DNA from: UBA5078 sp964538025 | GTDB lineage: Bacteria > Pseudomonadota > Gammaproteobacteria > Pseudomonadales > Pseudohongiellaceae | Assembly (NCBI GenBank): GCA_964538025.1 | Contig: CAZICZ010000003.1 | Location: 248,001-312,000 of the forward strand | Direction: 5' to 3' | Length of the DNA: 64,000 nt | Part shown: positions 27,311-35,411 of the stretch, piece by piece | How the letters are laid out: every line of letters starts with the position of its first letter | Position numbering within the stretch: the stretch's first letter is position 1 | Notes under the pieces: model-generated | Database searches by the model: none | The model's input: only the letters and a program-made list of their open reading frames with translations | Told to the model about the DNA's origin: nothing | Position numbers and translations under genes: made by a program

Positions 27311-27581
27311 CGCCGCGCTTCTATTGCGCCCGCGTGATTTTGGAGAGATTTTTATCGCCTTGGACAATTCCAAGGGAAAGATTTCTTTGCGGTATGCGGT
27401 TTCGGTTGTTTATTCCTGTCACTTAATCCACGCAGATGGACGACTGGCCACCTCTCTTGGGATGGCCATCAGGCTTAATCAGACTGTCGCTGTAATCTTA
27501 GCCGAAGGTCTCAATGACGCGAGGCCCGAATAACAACGTGATTTATTTACTAAGCCTTTTCTAATTACGGAGACACGGCGA

Positions 27582-28727
27582 ATGTTGCCTAAAGCAAAGC
27601 TGTGGTTAGTCCCGATTGTTGCACTAATGACAATGGTCAGCACTAACCTCCAGGCCGCCTGGGAATTGAACATGCCCCAGGGTGTAACCCAAATCAGTCG
27701 GGAAACTTACGACCTGCACATGCAAATACTCTGGTGGTGTGTCGCCATCGGGGTGGTCGTATTTGGCGTGATGATTTGGTCAATCATCAATTACCGAAAA
27801 TCCAAAGGTGCCGTTGCCGCCACTTTCCATGAAAGTACCAAAGTGGAAATCGTCTGGACGATCATCCCCTTCGTGATCCTGATTCTGATGGCGATCCCTG
27901 CAACACGTGTACTGACGCAGGCTTATGACTCTTCAGAATCGGATTTGGACATCCAGATCACCGGCTATCAGTGGCGTTGGGAATACCGCTATCTTCGCAC
28001 TGACGCAAACGAAGAAGAGGTTACTTTCTACAGCAACCTCGCTACCTCTCGCGATGAAATCAACAATTCACTCCCCAAACAGGAAAACTACCTGCTTGAG
28101 GTCGACAACCCTCTCGTGATTCCCATCAACAAGAAAGTGCGTTTTCTGGTGACATCAAACGATGTCATCCACGCGTGGTGGGTGCCTGATTTTGCCGTGA
28201 AGAAAGATGCAATCCCTGGGTTCATCAACGAAACCTGGGCGATAGTTGAAGAACCAGGGGTATACCGCGGTCAGTGCGCCGAGCTCTGCGGTATTGACCA
28301 CGGATTCATGCCAATTGTGGTACACGCGTTACCGCAGGATGAGTATGACGCTTGGTATGCGGGTCGCCAGGAACAAGCGCGTGCCGCGCGGGCGCAAGCT
28401 AACAACGTCGTAAACATGAGTGATTCATTGGAAATGGGTGAAGGGATCTATAACCGGACGTGTATCGCTTGCCACCAGGCAGGTGGTGCAGGCTTGGCGC
28501 CCGCATTCCCAGCCCTCGCAGGCAGCAGTGTCGTCAATGGTGATCTGACAGCCAATATTCAGTTGGTCATCAATGGCGTTCCCGGCACAGCGATGGCGTC
28601 ATACGCCAGAATGCTAACGCCGGTAGAGTTAGCCGCGATCGTTACCTATATCAGAAACTCTTTCGGCAATAGCACTGGCGATCTCGTTCAGCCGGCCGAT
28701 GTCAATGCACTTTTAGAAGCACAGTAG
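27582..28727 (+). CDS. coxB: Cytochrome c oxidase subunit II with fused cytochrome c domain (oxidase 1)
   Basis: A 381-residue electron-entry subunit. A signal peptide (about 1-25) is followed by two membrane helices (about 48-68 and 88-110) and the cupredoxin domain with the CuA ligands H197, C232, E234, C236, H240 and M243 (CAELCGIDHGFM). A linker then leads to a class I cytochrome c domain with heme motif CIACH (C294, C297, H298). This makes it a caa3-like subunit II that can take electrons directly. It is first in coxB-coxA-ctaG-coxC, the order found in Pseudomonas aa3 loci. Confidence 0.96.
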   Translation: MLPKAKLWLVPIVALMTMVSTNLQAAWELNMPQGVTQISRETYDLHMQILWWCVAIGVVVFGVMIWSIINYRKSKGAVAATFHESTKVEIVWTIIPFVILILMAIPATRVLTQAYDSSESDLDIQITGYQWRWEYRYLRTDANEEEVTFYSNLATSRDEINNSLPKQENYLLEVDNPLVIPINKKVRFLVTSNDVIHAWWVPDFAVKKDAIPGFINETWAIVEEPGVYRGQCAELCGIDHGFMPIVVHALPQDEYDAWYAGRQEQARAARAQANNVVNMSDSLEMGEGIYNRTCIACHQAGGAGLAPAFPALAGSSVVNGDLTANIQLVINGVPGTAMASYARMLTPVELAAIVTYIRNSFGNSTGDLVQPADVNALLEAQ

Positions 28728-28742
28728 AGGACAGTAGACACA

Positions 28743-30329
28743 ATGAGCGCAGCACACGACGATCATCATCACGGTCCGGCAAAGGGTCTGTCCCGTTGGT
28801 TGTTCACAACCAACCACAAGGACATCGGAACCCTCTACCTGTGGTTCAGCTTTGCCATGTTCCTTCTTGGGGGAACTTTCGCCATGGTTATCCGTGCCGA
28901 ATTGTTCCAACCAGGTTTGCAACTGGTCGATCCAAATTTCTTTAATCAAATGACCACCATGCATGGATTAATCATGGTGTTCGGGGCAGTCATGCCTGCA
29001 TTCGTTGGTCTGGCCAACTGGATGATTCCGATGATGATCGGAGCACCTGATATGGCACTTCCCCGAATGAACAACTGGAGTTTTTGGATTCTCCCCTTCG
29101 CATTTGCCATGTTGTCTTCAACATTGCTGATGGATGCCGGTGCACCAAACTTTGGATGGACCTTCTATGCACCATTGTCCACAACGTACGCGCCTGAAAC
29201 TGTAACGTTTTTCATTTTCGCAGTTCACATCATGGGTGCTTCATCCATCATGGGAGCGATCAACATCATTGCGACTGTGCTGAATATGCGCGCACCCGGA
29301 ATGACGCTGATGAAGATGCCATTGTTCGTATGGACGTGGCTGATTACTGCTTATCTGCTGATTGCGGTAATGCCGGTTTTGGCAGGCGTAGTCACCATGA
29401 TGCTCTTCGACGTGCATTTCGGCACCAGCTTCTTTAATGCGGCAGGTGGCGGTGACCCGGTGTTGTTCCAACACGTGTTCTGGTTCTTTGGACACCCCGA
29501 AGTGTACATCATGATTCTCCCTGCTTTCGGGGTGATTTCTGCGATTATCCCAACCTTTGCTCGCAAGCGACTGTTTGGCTACGACTCAATGGTTTACGCA
29601 ACGGCATCTATCGCATTCCTGTCGTTCATCGTATGGGCACACCATATGTTTACTGTGGGTATGCCTATAGCCGGTGAACTTTTCTTCATGTATGCCACCA
29701 TGCTGATCGCTGTTCCTACAGGCGTAAAAGTGTTCAACTGGGTCGCAACCATGTTCCGCGGCTCGATGACATTTGAAACGCCCATGCTGTTTGCTATCGC
29801 CTTCGTGGTTCTCTTCACCATGGGGGGATTCACCGGCTTGATGCTTGCGATTACACCTGCAGACTTCCAGTATCACGACACGTACTTCGTGGTTGCACAC
29901 TTCCATTATGTATTGGTGCCAGGTGCCATATTCTCGATTATGGCAGCGACATACTACTGGCTTCCAAAATGGACCGGTCATATGTATGACGAAAGGCTCG
30001 GAAAGCTTCATTTCTGGCTGTCATTTATCGGTGTGAACATCCTGTTTTTCCCACAGCATTTCCTGGGACTGGCGGGTATGCCGCGTCGAATTCCTGATTA
30101 CGCACTGCAGTTTGCTGACTTCAACTGGATCTCGAGCATCGGAGGATTCCTGTTTGGTGCATCGCAGTTAATTCTGTTGGTCGTGGTAATCAAGTGCATA
30201 AAAGGCGGAAAGAAAGCCACAGCTCAGGTTTGGGATGGCGCAAAGGGACTGGAATGGACGGTCGATTCACCTGCTCCATACCATACGTTTACTACGCCAC
30301 CTGACCCTAATCTGATACATGCACAGTAA
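28743..30329 (+). CDS. coxA: Cytochrome c oxidase subunit I (oxidase 1)
   Basis: Catalytic subunit (528 residues, about 12 helices) carrying a low-spin heme and the heme-CuB oxygen-reduction site. TMHGLIMVF contains the low-spin heme His. GAPDMALPRMNN contains the D-channel Asp, and WFFGHPEVYI contains the channel Glu, CuB His and cross-linked Tyr. WAHHMF gives the CuB His pair, and VAHFHYVL gives the heme ligands. This places it in the A1 type of heme-copper oxidases, a proton pump. It follows coxB by 15 bases, and ctaG starts 5 bases after it. Confidence 0.97.
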   Translation: MSAAHDDHHHGPAKGLSRWLFTTNHKDIGTLYLWFSFAMFLLGGTFAMVIRAELFQPGLQLVDPNFFNQMTTMHGLIMVFGAVMPAFVGLANWMIPMMIGAPDMALPRMNNWSFWILPFAFAMLSSTLLMDAGAPNFGWTFYAPLSTTYAPETVTFFIFAVHIMGASSIMGAINIIATVLNMRAPGMTLMKMPLFVWTWLITAYLLIAVMPVLAGVVTMMLFDVHFGTSFFNAAGGGDPVLFQHVFWFFGHPEVYIMILPAFGVISAIIPTFARKRLFGYDSMVYATASIAFLSFIVWAHHMFTVGMPIAGELFFMYATMLIAVPTGVKVFNWVATMFRGSMTFETPMLFAIAFVVLFTMGGFTGLMLAITPADFQYHDTYFVVAHFHYVLVPGAIFSIMAATYYWLPKWTGHMYDERLGKLHFWLSFIGVNILFFPQHFLGLAGMPRRIPDYALQFADFNWISSIGGFLFGASQLILLVVVIKCIKGGKKATAQVWDGAKGLEWTVDSPAPYHTFTTPPDPNLIHAQ

Positions 30330-30334
30330 CTGAT

Positions 30335-30916
30335 ATGAATGAGAGTGGCACTTTGAATAAGGAACCCAAAAATTCGACCAATCGACTGGTTACTAAACTT
30401 TTAGTAACCGTGGTTGGCATGTTTGGATTCGGATTTGCGATGGTGCCACTTTATGATGTTATCTGCGACATCACAGGGTTAAACGGCAAAACGGGCGACC
30501 GTGTCGAAATTGTCAACAGTGCTGTTTCTGACGACACCCGCGAAATAACGGTCCAATTCCTAGCGCAAAACAGCGGTGGAATGGATTGGGAGTTCCGTGC
30601 AAATGATCCGCAAGTAAAAGTAAAGCCAGGTGAAATTAGAGTAGTGAGTTATCACGCTTACAACAGCCATAACTACACTATGGTAGGACAAGCGATTCCC
30701 AGTGTGGCTCCAAATGAAGCAGCCCAGTATCTGAAAAAGCTAGAGTGTTTCTGTTTTCAAGAGCAAGAACTACAACCTGGTGAAGCAGTGGAAATGGGGA
30801 TACGTTTCTTCGTGGACGAAGACATTCCGGAACATATTACGAAGTTAACGCTTTCCTATTCACTGTTCGATATTACGCACTACGAGTCTAGCAAAAGCGA
30901 AGTAACACTTAGATAA
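30335..30916 (+). CDS. ctaG: Cytochrome c oxidase assembly protein CtaG (Cox11 family)
   Basis: A copper chaperone for the CuB site (193 residues). It has one N-terminal membrane helix (residues about 20-40, LLVTVVGMFGFGFAMVPLYDV), then a periplasmic immunoglobulin-like domain with the conserved copper motif CFCF (KLECFCFQEQ) and VDEDIPEH. The LYDVICDITGLNG segment after the helix is a family hallmark. It lies between coxA and coxC, as is usual, and presumably serves the subunit I encoded next to it. Confidence 0.95.
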   Translation: MNESGTLNKEPKNSTNRLVTKLLVTVVGMFGFGFAMVPLYDVICDITGLNGKTGDRVEIVNSAVSDDTREITVQFLAQNSGGMDWEFRANDPQVKVKPGEIRVVSYHAYNSHNYTMVGQAIPSVAPNEAAQYLKKLECFCFQEQELQPGEAVEMGIRFFVDEDIPEHITKLTLSYSLFDITHYESSKSEVTLR

Positions 30917-30951
30917 AAGTGACAAAATTGCTCACGATTGGAGATTGATAA

Positions 30952-31878
30952 ATGGCCAGCACAGGCTCACACGAAACTTACTACGTTCCTGAACAAACAC
31001 GACTGCCTTTCTTTGCATCCATAGGCCTGGTGATGATGGTGTATGGCTTAGGTAGCACATTGAATAATCTCAAATCTGCAGAAAGTGCCAGCCTCTCCAC
31101 TTGGATATCACTGATTGGATTTGTGCTGCTCTCGGCCATCATTTTCCAATGGTTCAGCACCGTTATTCGCGAAAATCATGCAGGACTGAATAGCGATCAA
31201 CTCAAACGTTCCTACGTATGGGGAATGTCTTGGTTTATATTTTCAGAAGTCATGTTCTTTGCTGCCTTCTTCGGCGCACTATTCTACGTAAGAAATTTCG
31301 TAGTGCCCTGGTTGGGTGGTGAAGGTGATAAGGCGCTTACTGGCGAGATGCTGTGGCCAGATTTTGAAGCAGTGTGGCCAGTCACTGAAAACCCTAACAG
31401 TGCGCTGTTCCAAAATCCTGAAGAAGCATTGAATGTACATGAGTGGACACCGGCATTTTTTGCCAAGTTTCTCCCATTCTGGAACACCGTTATTCTCTTG
31501 ACCTCTTCCGTGACAGTTCACTTTGCTCATACTGCGCTGAAGGCCAATAAACGCAAGCAATTGATCCAGTGGCTGAGCGTAACAGTTGCGCTGGGTGTAT
31601 TGTTCCTTTTCCTTCAGGTTGAAGAATATTCACACGCGTATGGAGAATTGGGATTAACACTCGCGTCTGGTATTTACGGATCTACATTCTTCTTGCTTAC
31701 CGGCTTCCATGGATTTCACGTAACTCTTGGAACCTTTATTCTTGCCGTCATGCTGGCTAGAGCAATCAAAGGGCACTTTAAGCCGGACGACCACTTTGGG
31801 TTTGAAGCAGCCTCCTGGTACTGGCACTTCGTAGATGTTGTGTGGGTAGGGCTGTTTATTTTCGTTTACCTGCTGTAA
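30952..31878 (+). CDS. coxC: Cytochrome c oxidase subunit III (oxidase 1)
   Basis: A membrane subunit of 308 residues with seven predicted helices that stabilises subunit I and its proton uptake. Typical blocks are WGMSWFIFSEVMFFAAFFGALFY, FWNTVILLTSSVTVHFAH, GFHGFHVTLGTF and the C-terminal WYWHFVDVVWVGLF. A hydrophilic insert at about residues 115-165 (AVWPVTENPNS region) separates two helices, as in several gammaproteobacterial subunits III. It is last in the operon, and an intrinsic terminator follows within 10 bases. Confidence 0.96.
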   Translation: MASTGSHETYYVPEQTRLPFFASIGLVMMVYGLGSTLNNLKSAESASLSTWISLIGFVLLSAIIFQWFSTVIRENHAGLNSDQLKRSYVWGMSWFIFSEVMFFAAFFGALFYVRNFVVPWLGGEGDKALTGEMLWPDFEAVWPVTENPNSALFQNPEEALNVHEWTPAFFAKFLPFWNTVILLTSSVTVHFAHTALKANKRKQLIQWLSVTVALGVLFLFLQVEEYSHAYGELGLTLASGIYGSTFFLLTGFHGFHVTLGTFILAVMLARAIKGHFKPDDHFGFEAASWYWHFVDVVWVGLFIFVYLL

Positions 31879-31886
31879 CCAGATAC

Positions 31887-31923
31887 AAAAAAGCCAGGGC
31901 GTTAAATGCGCTCTGGCTTTTTT
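31887..31923. terminator. Bidirectional intrinsic terminator after coxC
   Basis: An A-run, then AGCCAG.GGCG / GCGC.CTGGCT pairing around a short TTAAAT-type loop, then a T-run. Stem and T-tract are convincing on both strands. It terminates the coxBA-ctaG-coxC transcript and the converging 31934-32140 gene. Confidence 0.85.
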
Positions 31924-31933
31924 ATTTCAGGAA

Positions 31934-32140
31934 TTAAAGCCAAGGAGCATTTAAGGACAGCTCGCCGGTACTTAGTCCATAGAAAATCAAACACATCATA
32001 ATGATGGCAAGTGATACACGCACGCCTAACGCATACAGCACTCTCTTCGATCGCCCCTTATCTTTATAGAAAAAGACAAATCCAAACACGAGACTGATGA
32101 GAATTCCTACCAAAAGTAGGACGACAATTGTCTTAATCAT
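31934..32140 (-). CDS. Small twin-transmembrane protein (DUF2909-like)
   Basis: A 68-residue protein made of two hydrophobic helices (residues about 3-24 and 40-59) joined by a basic loop (YKDKGRSKRVLYALGVR) with the tail SGELSLNAPWL. Small genes of this kind occur between coxC and surf1 in Pseudomonas-type oxidase loci, so a role in oxidase assembly or stability is plausible but unproven. The ATG at 32140 was chosen because the longer upstream frame reads hydrophilic sequence antisense to surf1. It faces coxC across the shared terminator and is divergent from surf1. Confidence 0.8.
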   Translation of the reverse strand: MIKTIVVLLLVGILISLVFGFVFFYKDKGRSKRVLYALGVRVSLAIIMMCLIFYGLSTGELSLNAPWL

Positions 32141-32225
32141 GATGTTTCCCAAACGCAAATAATGCGAGCATGATAACAAATGCCACTCTAATCGGAACCC
32201 AATCCTTCCGGAGAAATCATTAACA

Positions 32226-32939
32226 ATGTTTAAGCCAGGTTGGAAAATGACACTGTTTACTCTTGGGTTCTCTCCTTTGCTTTTCACGCTTGGACAATGG
32301 CAACTGGACCGCGAGGCGGAAAAAATACAAATCCAACATGAGTACGACTCCAGAGCGGTAGCAGCACCTGTGGATATCGAGACGATCAATTGGGCTTCAG
32401 ATGATTTGAATCAACGCAACATCAGCGTTGAAGGGCGCTACCTGAATCAGTTTAATTTTCTACTTGATAACAGAATCTACGAAGGGAAAGTAGGTTATGA
32501 AGTCATCACCCCGCTGGAATATCACGCTGGCAAACTTGTTCTCGTCAATAGAGGATGGATTGCGCAGGGTTCCAACAGAACAGATATCCCAGAAATTGAA
32601 GCAATTGATGACAGAGTCAATCTGTCAGGCAAAATTTACGTTCCCAATGGGAAGCAGTTTTTATTGGATGACGCAGAAGAAATCAGCATGCAGCAAGGTC
32701 ATTCAGTCATCCAAGAGATTGATGTTGGAAAGATCGCTGCCTATTTAGAGACGGATATTGCGCCTTTTACTATAAGGCTAAACGAAAGCAGCCCGGGGAA
32801 ACTTCAAGACAACTGGGTGTTAGTCAATATGTCACCTGAAAAGCATAGAGCCTATGCGGTTCAATGGTTTTTGATGCTTTTCGCACTGATCGGAATGTAC
32901 CTTTATTTTGGATTCAAAAACGCTAAATCAGAACATTGA
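32226..32939 (+). CDS. SURF1-family oxidase assembly protein
   Basis: A 237-residue SURF1/Shy1 protein that helps deliver heme to subunit I. It has the expected hairpin layout: an N-terminal membrane helix (about 9-25), then the conserved LGQWQLDREAEK, a periplasmic domain with GKVGYEVITPL and VLVNRGWIAQG, and a C-terminal helix (about 212-231) preceded by HRAYAVQWF. It starts its own plus-strand unit after the terminator at 31887. The SCO-like gene follows 8 bases later. Confidence 0.93.
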   Translation: MFKPGWKMTLFTLGFSPLLFTLGQWQLDREAEKIQIQHEYDSRAVAAPVDIETINWASDDLNQRNISVEGRYLNQFNFLLDNRIYEGKVGYEVITPLEYHAGKLVLVNRGWIAQGSNRTDIPEIEAIDDRVNLSGKIYVPNGKQFLLDDAEEISMQQGHSVIQEIDVGKIAAYLETDIAPFTIRLNESSPGKLQDNWVLVNMSPEKHRAYAVQWFLMLFALIGMYLYFGFKNAKSEH

Positions 32940-32947
32940 GACCTAAC

Positions 32948-33601
32948 ATGAAACCCGAAATTAAAAGTAAGTTTAAACTGGCTTTTCTGCTCCTTATTAC
33001 AATTCTTCCAGTGAGTCTTGCGACAATTGCCTTTAAGTCAGCGGTGGAGAACGGAGCGTTATCTGGCACAAAGAATTATGGAACTCTAATTATTCCACCG
33101 GCCGATATCAGCGCCCTTGCCATGACAGACCAGAGTGGTACACCAGTGTTTCGATCCTTTGAAGAGGAAATTGAAAATCTTACGGATGAATCCGAATATG
33201 AAATAAAGCCATGGCTGCTTGTATACGTTGGAGCCAAGCAGTGTGACGAATCCTGCTTCCAGCGACTGCACTTCTTAAAACAACTGCATATTGCGCTGGG
33301 TAAGAATATACAAAGGGTGCGACGCTATTATTTAAGCGCAGTAACTGAACCTATCGCTCAGGAAGTTGCAGCGCAATTCAGGAGTGAATACCCCAGTATG
33401 GGTATAGCGTTTACGAATCCAGAAACACTACTTGGAAATATGCGGAAAGCAGGAATTGAGAATTTTGACCTGACAACTCAAAACTATGTGTTGCTTATAG
33501 ACCCGGTAGGGAATGTGATGATGTATTACACAGATGAGCAATCTGCTGAGGAAATAATGACAGACCTGGAAACACTATTGAAATACTCAAGTTTGGGATA
33601 G
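32948..33601 (+). CDS. SCO-like thioredoxin-fold protein of the oxidase cluster
   Basis: A 217-residue membrane-anchored protein: one N-terminal helix (about 10-29) and a periplasmic thioredoxin-like domain with a CxxxC pair (C99 and C103 in CDESC), the same spacing as the CPDIC of true SCO proteins. The third copper ligand His of SCO is not obvious; the equivalent region reads YVLLIDPVGNVMMYY. An uncharacterised gene of this kind follows surf1 in Pseudomonas. A redox or copper-relay role is inferred. ATG 32948 is preferred to a TTG at 32936 that overlaps the surf1 stop. Confidence 0.8.
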   Translation: MKPEIKSKFKLAFLLLITILPVSLATIAFKSAVENGALSGTKNYGTLIIPPADISALAMTDQSGTPVFRSFEEEIENLTDESEYEIKPWLLVYVGAKQCDESCFQRLHFLKQLHIALGKNIQRVRRYYLSAVTEPIAQEVAAQFRSEYPSMGIAFTNPETLLGNMRKAGIENFDLTTQNYVLLIDPVGNVMMYYTDEQSAEEIMTDLETLLKYSSLG

Positions 33602-33630
33602 AGGAACCGCTCGCATACAAACGGCTCCTC
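33601..33630. terminator. Possible hairpin between the two tail-to-tail oxidase units
   Basis: GAGGAACCG pairs with CGGCTCCTC apart from one A-C mismatch, in the 42-base gap between convergent genes. There is no T-run, so it is a weak terminator candidate only. Confidence 0.35.
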
Positions 33631-33643
33631 GATTCGCTTCGAC

Positions 33644-34021
33644 TTAATGCGACTCCGCCTCATGCCCGCCGATATGGGTGACGGGAAGCGGTTTTGCATC
33701 TGGGTTAGCGCCGAAATATTCCACTCGTGCTCCAAAGGTATAGTCACCTTCAAATGACATGAAACCAATCAAAAACAGAAGCGCTACGGGTGGCCCAAGA
33801 ATTGTCAGGATTAATGCCATACGCTCCCACATAACATGCATGAAAATGGCGACAATAAATCCAGCTTTTAGAAGCATGAATATGATAATCAGCGTCCAGC
33901 GTAGATATCCTTGAAAGCCAATGTAATCTACTAGGTAGCTCAATGTACTCAGGACAAACAAGAGTATCCATATCTTGAGATAAATTCCTAACGGGTGCTG
34001 TTGACCTACTTCAGTCGACAT
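33644..34021 (-). CDS. Cytochrome c oxidase subunit IV family protein (oxidase 2)
   Basis: A 125-residue membrane protein with three helices (about 14-35, 39-61 and 67-90). It contains the family block LKAGFIVAIFMHVMWER, typical of the prokaryotic subunit IV (CtaF/CoxF) that packs on the subunit I-III core. It is last in the minus-strand oxidase 2 operon, 12 bases after the larger subunit III gene. Its His/acid-rich tail (THIGGHEAESH) is not conserved in the family to my knowledge. Confidence 0.88.
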   Translation of the reverse strand: MSTEVGQQHPLGIYLKIWILLFVLSTLSYLVDYIGFQGYLRWTLIIIFMLLKAGFIVAIFMHVMWERMALILTILGPPVALLFLIGFMSFEGDYTFGARVEYFGANPDAKPLPVTHIGGHEAESH

Positions 34022-34033
34022 TCGTTTCTCTCC

Positions 34034-34717
34034 TCACCAAAGATAGAAAAATGCAAAGATGAATACCCAGACAAGATCAACGAAGTGCCAATAGAGGCCT
34101 GCGATTTCTACGATCTCGAACCCTTTTTTGTCGTAATGTCCTTTCACTACCTTTCGAGCCACGATAGACAGGTAGATAACGCCCCCCGTTACGTGTAGGC
34201 CGTGAAATCCGGTAACCATAAAGAAGACAGATCCAAACTGTGGCGCCCCCCATGGGTTTTCCCAAGGTCGCACGCCCTCTGTAATCAGCTTCGTCCACTC
34301 AAACGCTTGCATCCCGACAAATGACGCGCCGAGCGCAGCGGTCGCCATCATTAATATGGCTGTCATTTTTTTATCACGCCGATACCCATAATTGACAGCG
34401 AGTGCCATCGTGCCGCTACTGGTAATCAGAATAAACGTCATTATCGCGATGAGAATTAGCGGGATAGGATCGCTTCCAAAAAATGACAAGGCAAAAACTT
34501 CGGAGGGTAACGGCCAAGGCTCAGCGGTAGTCATCCTGACGGTCATATACCCCACAAGGAAGCAAGAAAAGATGAAGGTATCGCTTACAAGGAATATCCA
34601 CATCATGGCCTTGCCCCAAGGCACATGATACGTTTGTTTATCGGTTGACCAATCATCCACTAGGCCAGCGAGTCCTGACCGTGCTTCCGAGACATTGTTA
34701 GCTACAGATTCACTCAT
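34034..34717 (-). CDS. Cytochrome c oxidase subunit III (oxidase 2, first paralogue)
   Basis: A heme-copper oxidase subunit III of 227 residues from ATG 34717. Landmarks are MMWIFLVSDTFIFSCFLVGY near the N-terminus, the GMQAFEWTKLI stretch with the conserved Glu, FFMVTGFHGLHVTGG and WYWHFVDLVWV-like (GLYWHFVDLVWVFIF) at the C-terminus. An ATG at 34765 overlaps the preceding stop (TGATG), which would add 16 residues and couple translation. I prefer 34717 because it has GGGA upstream, but the choice is open. Confidence 0.9.
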   Translation of the reverse strand: MSESVANNVSEARSGLAGLVDDWSTDKQTYHVPWGKAMMWIFLVSDTFIFSCFLVGYMTVRMTTAEPWPLPSEVFALSFFGSDPIPLILIAIMTFILITSSGTMALAVNYGYRRDKKMTAILMMATAALGASFVGMQAFEWTKLITEGVRPWENPWGAPQFGSVFFMVTGFHGLHVTGGVIYLSIVARKVVKGHYDKKGFEIVEIAGLYWHFVDLVWVFIFAFFYLW

Positions 34718-34764
34718 ACCTATATTCCCAATGTTATTATTCGATTCAACGCCAACAACCACCA

Positions 34765-35379
34765 TCAGGTGTTAGTTAAAACGGCAAATATGAATATCCA
34801 AAGCACCAGAAGAAAGTGCCAGTATGTTGTACATAGCGAGACACTCAATTTCAGATGAGATAACTCGGTATTTCCCAGAAATCGAATGGCCGTTTTGCTC
34901 CACACCCACAAGCCTCCGAGAATATGCAAAACATGCATTCCCGTCAGCAGAAAGAAAAATGCATTTGCCGGATTCGAAGTGACTCCCAACCCATTGCTAT
35001 TAAGTTGCTGCCAGGTAAACGTTTGCCCTGCAACAAACAAGATTGCTAAAAAGCCGGCACCAAAAAACAAATTGCGAACTTTGGAATGTTCATTACTGTG
35101 CGTGGCATTCCTAGCTAGTTGAAAAAGCACACTGCTTGCGATTAGAACTGTGGTATTGACCCATAAAATTTGAGGATCAATTAATGGAACCCAATCGCCC
35201 AGATCCATTCGCAAATAGTAAGTCACTGTCAGAAGCGAAAAGATTACGCTGACGACTACCAAAAAAAGTGTCAAAGCTATCCGTTCGCTTGAGGATTCAA
35301 ACGCAGATTCAGGGCCAGTCCCTAAAGTGGGAGTTGAATACTCCCACGGTTTGGACGTTACGTTTTTGTAGAAGCTCAT
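34765..35379 (-). CDS. Cytochrome c oxidase subunit III-family protein (oxidase 2, second paralogue)
   Basis: A second, shorter subunit III-type protein (204 residues, about five helices). It shares FFLLTGMHVLHILGGLWVW and the C-terminal TTYWHFLLVLWIFIFAVL with subunit III, and has GQTFTWQQL in place of the usual Glu-bearing helix segment. Two subunit III-like genes in tandem are known from some caa3-type operons, so both are probably structural parts of oxidase 2. It sits 32 bases after coxA2 and runs directly into the next subunit III gene. Confidence 0.88.
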   Translation of the reverse strand: MSFYKNVTSKPWEYSTPTLGTGPESAFESSSERIALTLFLVVVSVIFSLLTVTYYLRMDLGDWVPLIDPQILWVNTTVLIASSVLFQLARNATHSNEHSKVRNLFFGAGFLAILFVAGQTFTWQQLNSNGLGVTSNPANAFFFLLTGMHVLHILGGLWVWSKTAIRFLGNTELSHLKLSVSLCTTYWHFLLVLWIFIFAVLTNT

Positions 35380-35411
35380 GTTCCCTTCCTTAACAATGCT
35401 GCTTAAAAGTT

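Larger units (their letters stand above)
27205..27581. other. Gene-free leader between prlC and coxB
   Basis: 377 bases without a convincing gene. It holds a CACTGGC/GCCAGTG hairpin (27256-27274), an extended -10 element (27302-27310), a second inverted repeat built from two TGGCCA copies (27445-27450 and 27463-27468), and the coxB ribosome site (CGGAGA). If the -10 is used, the coxB transcript has an untranslated leader of roughly 260 bases, long enough for RNA-level control. Confidence 0.5.

Noticed and set aside
27324..27533. A 69-residue open frame from a TTG codon before coxB
   Set aside because: It starts only 14 bases after the likely -10 element, with no ribosome site and no protein resemblance. 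It is treated as leader.
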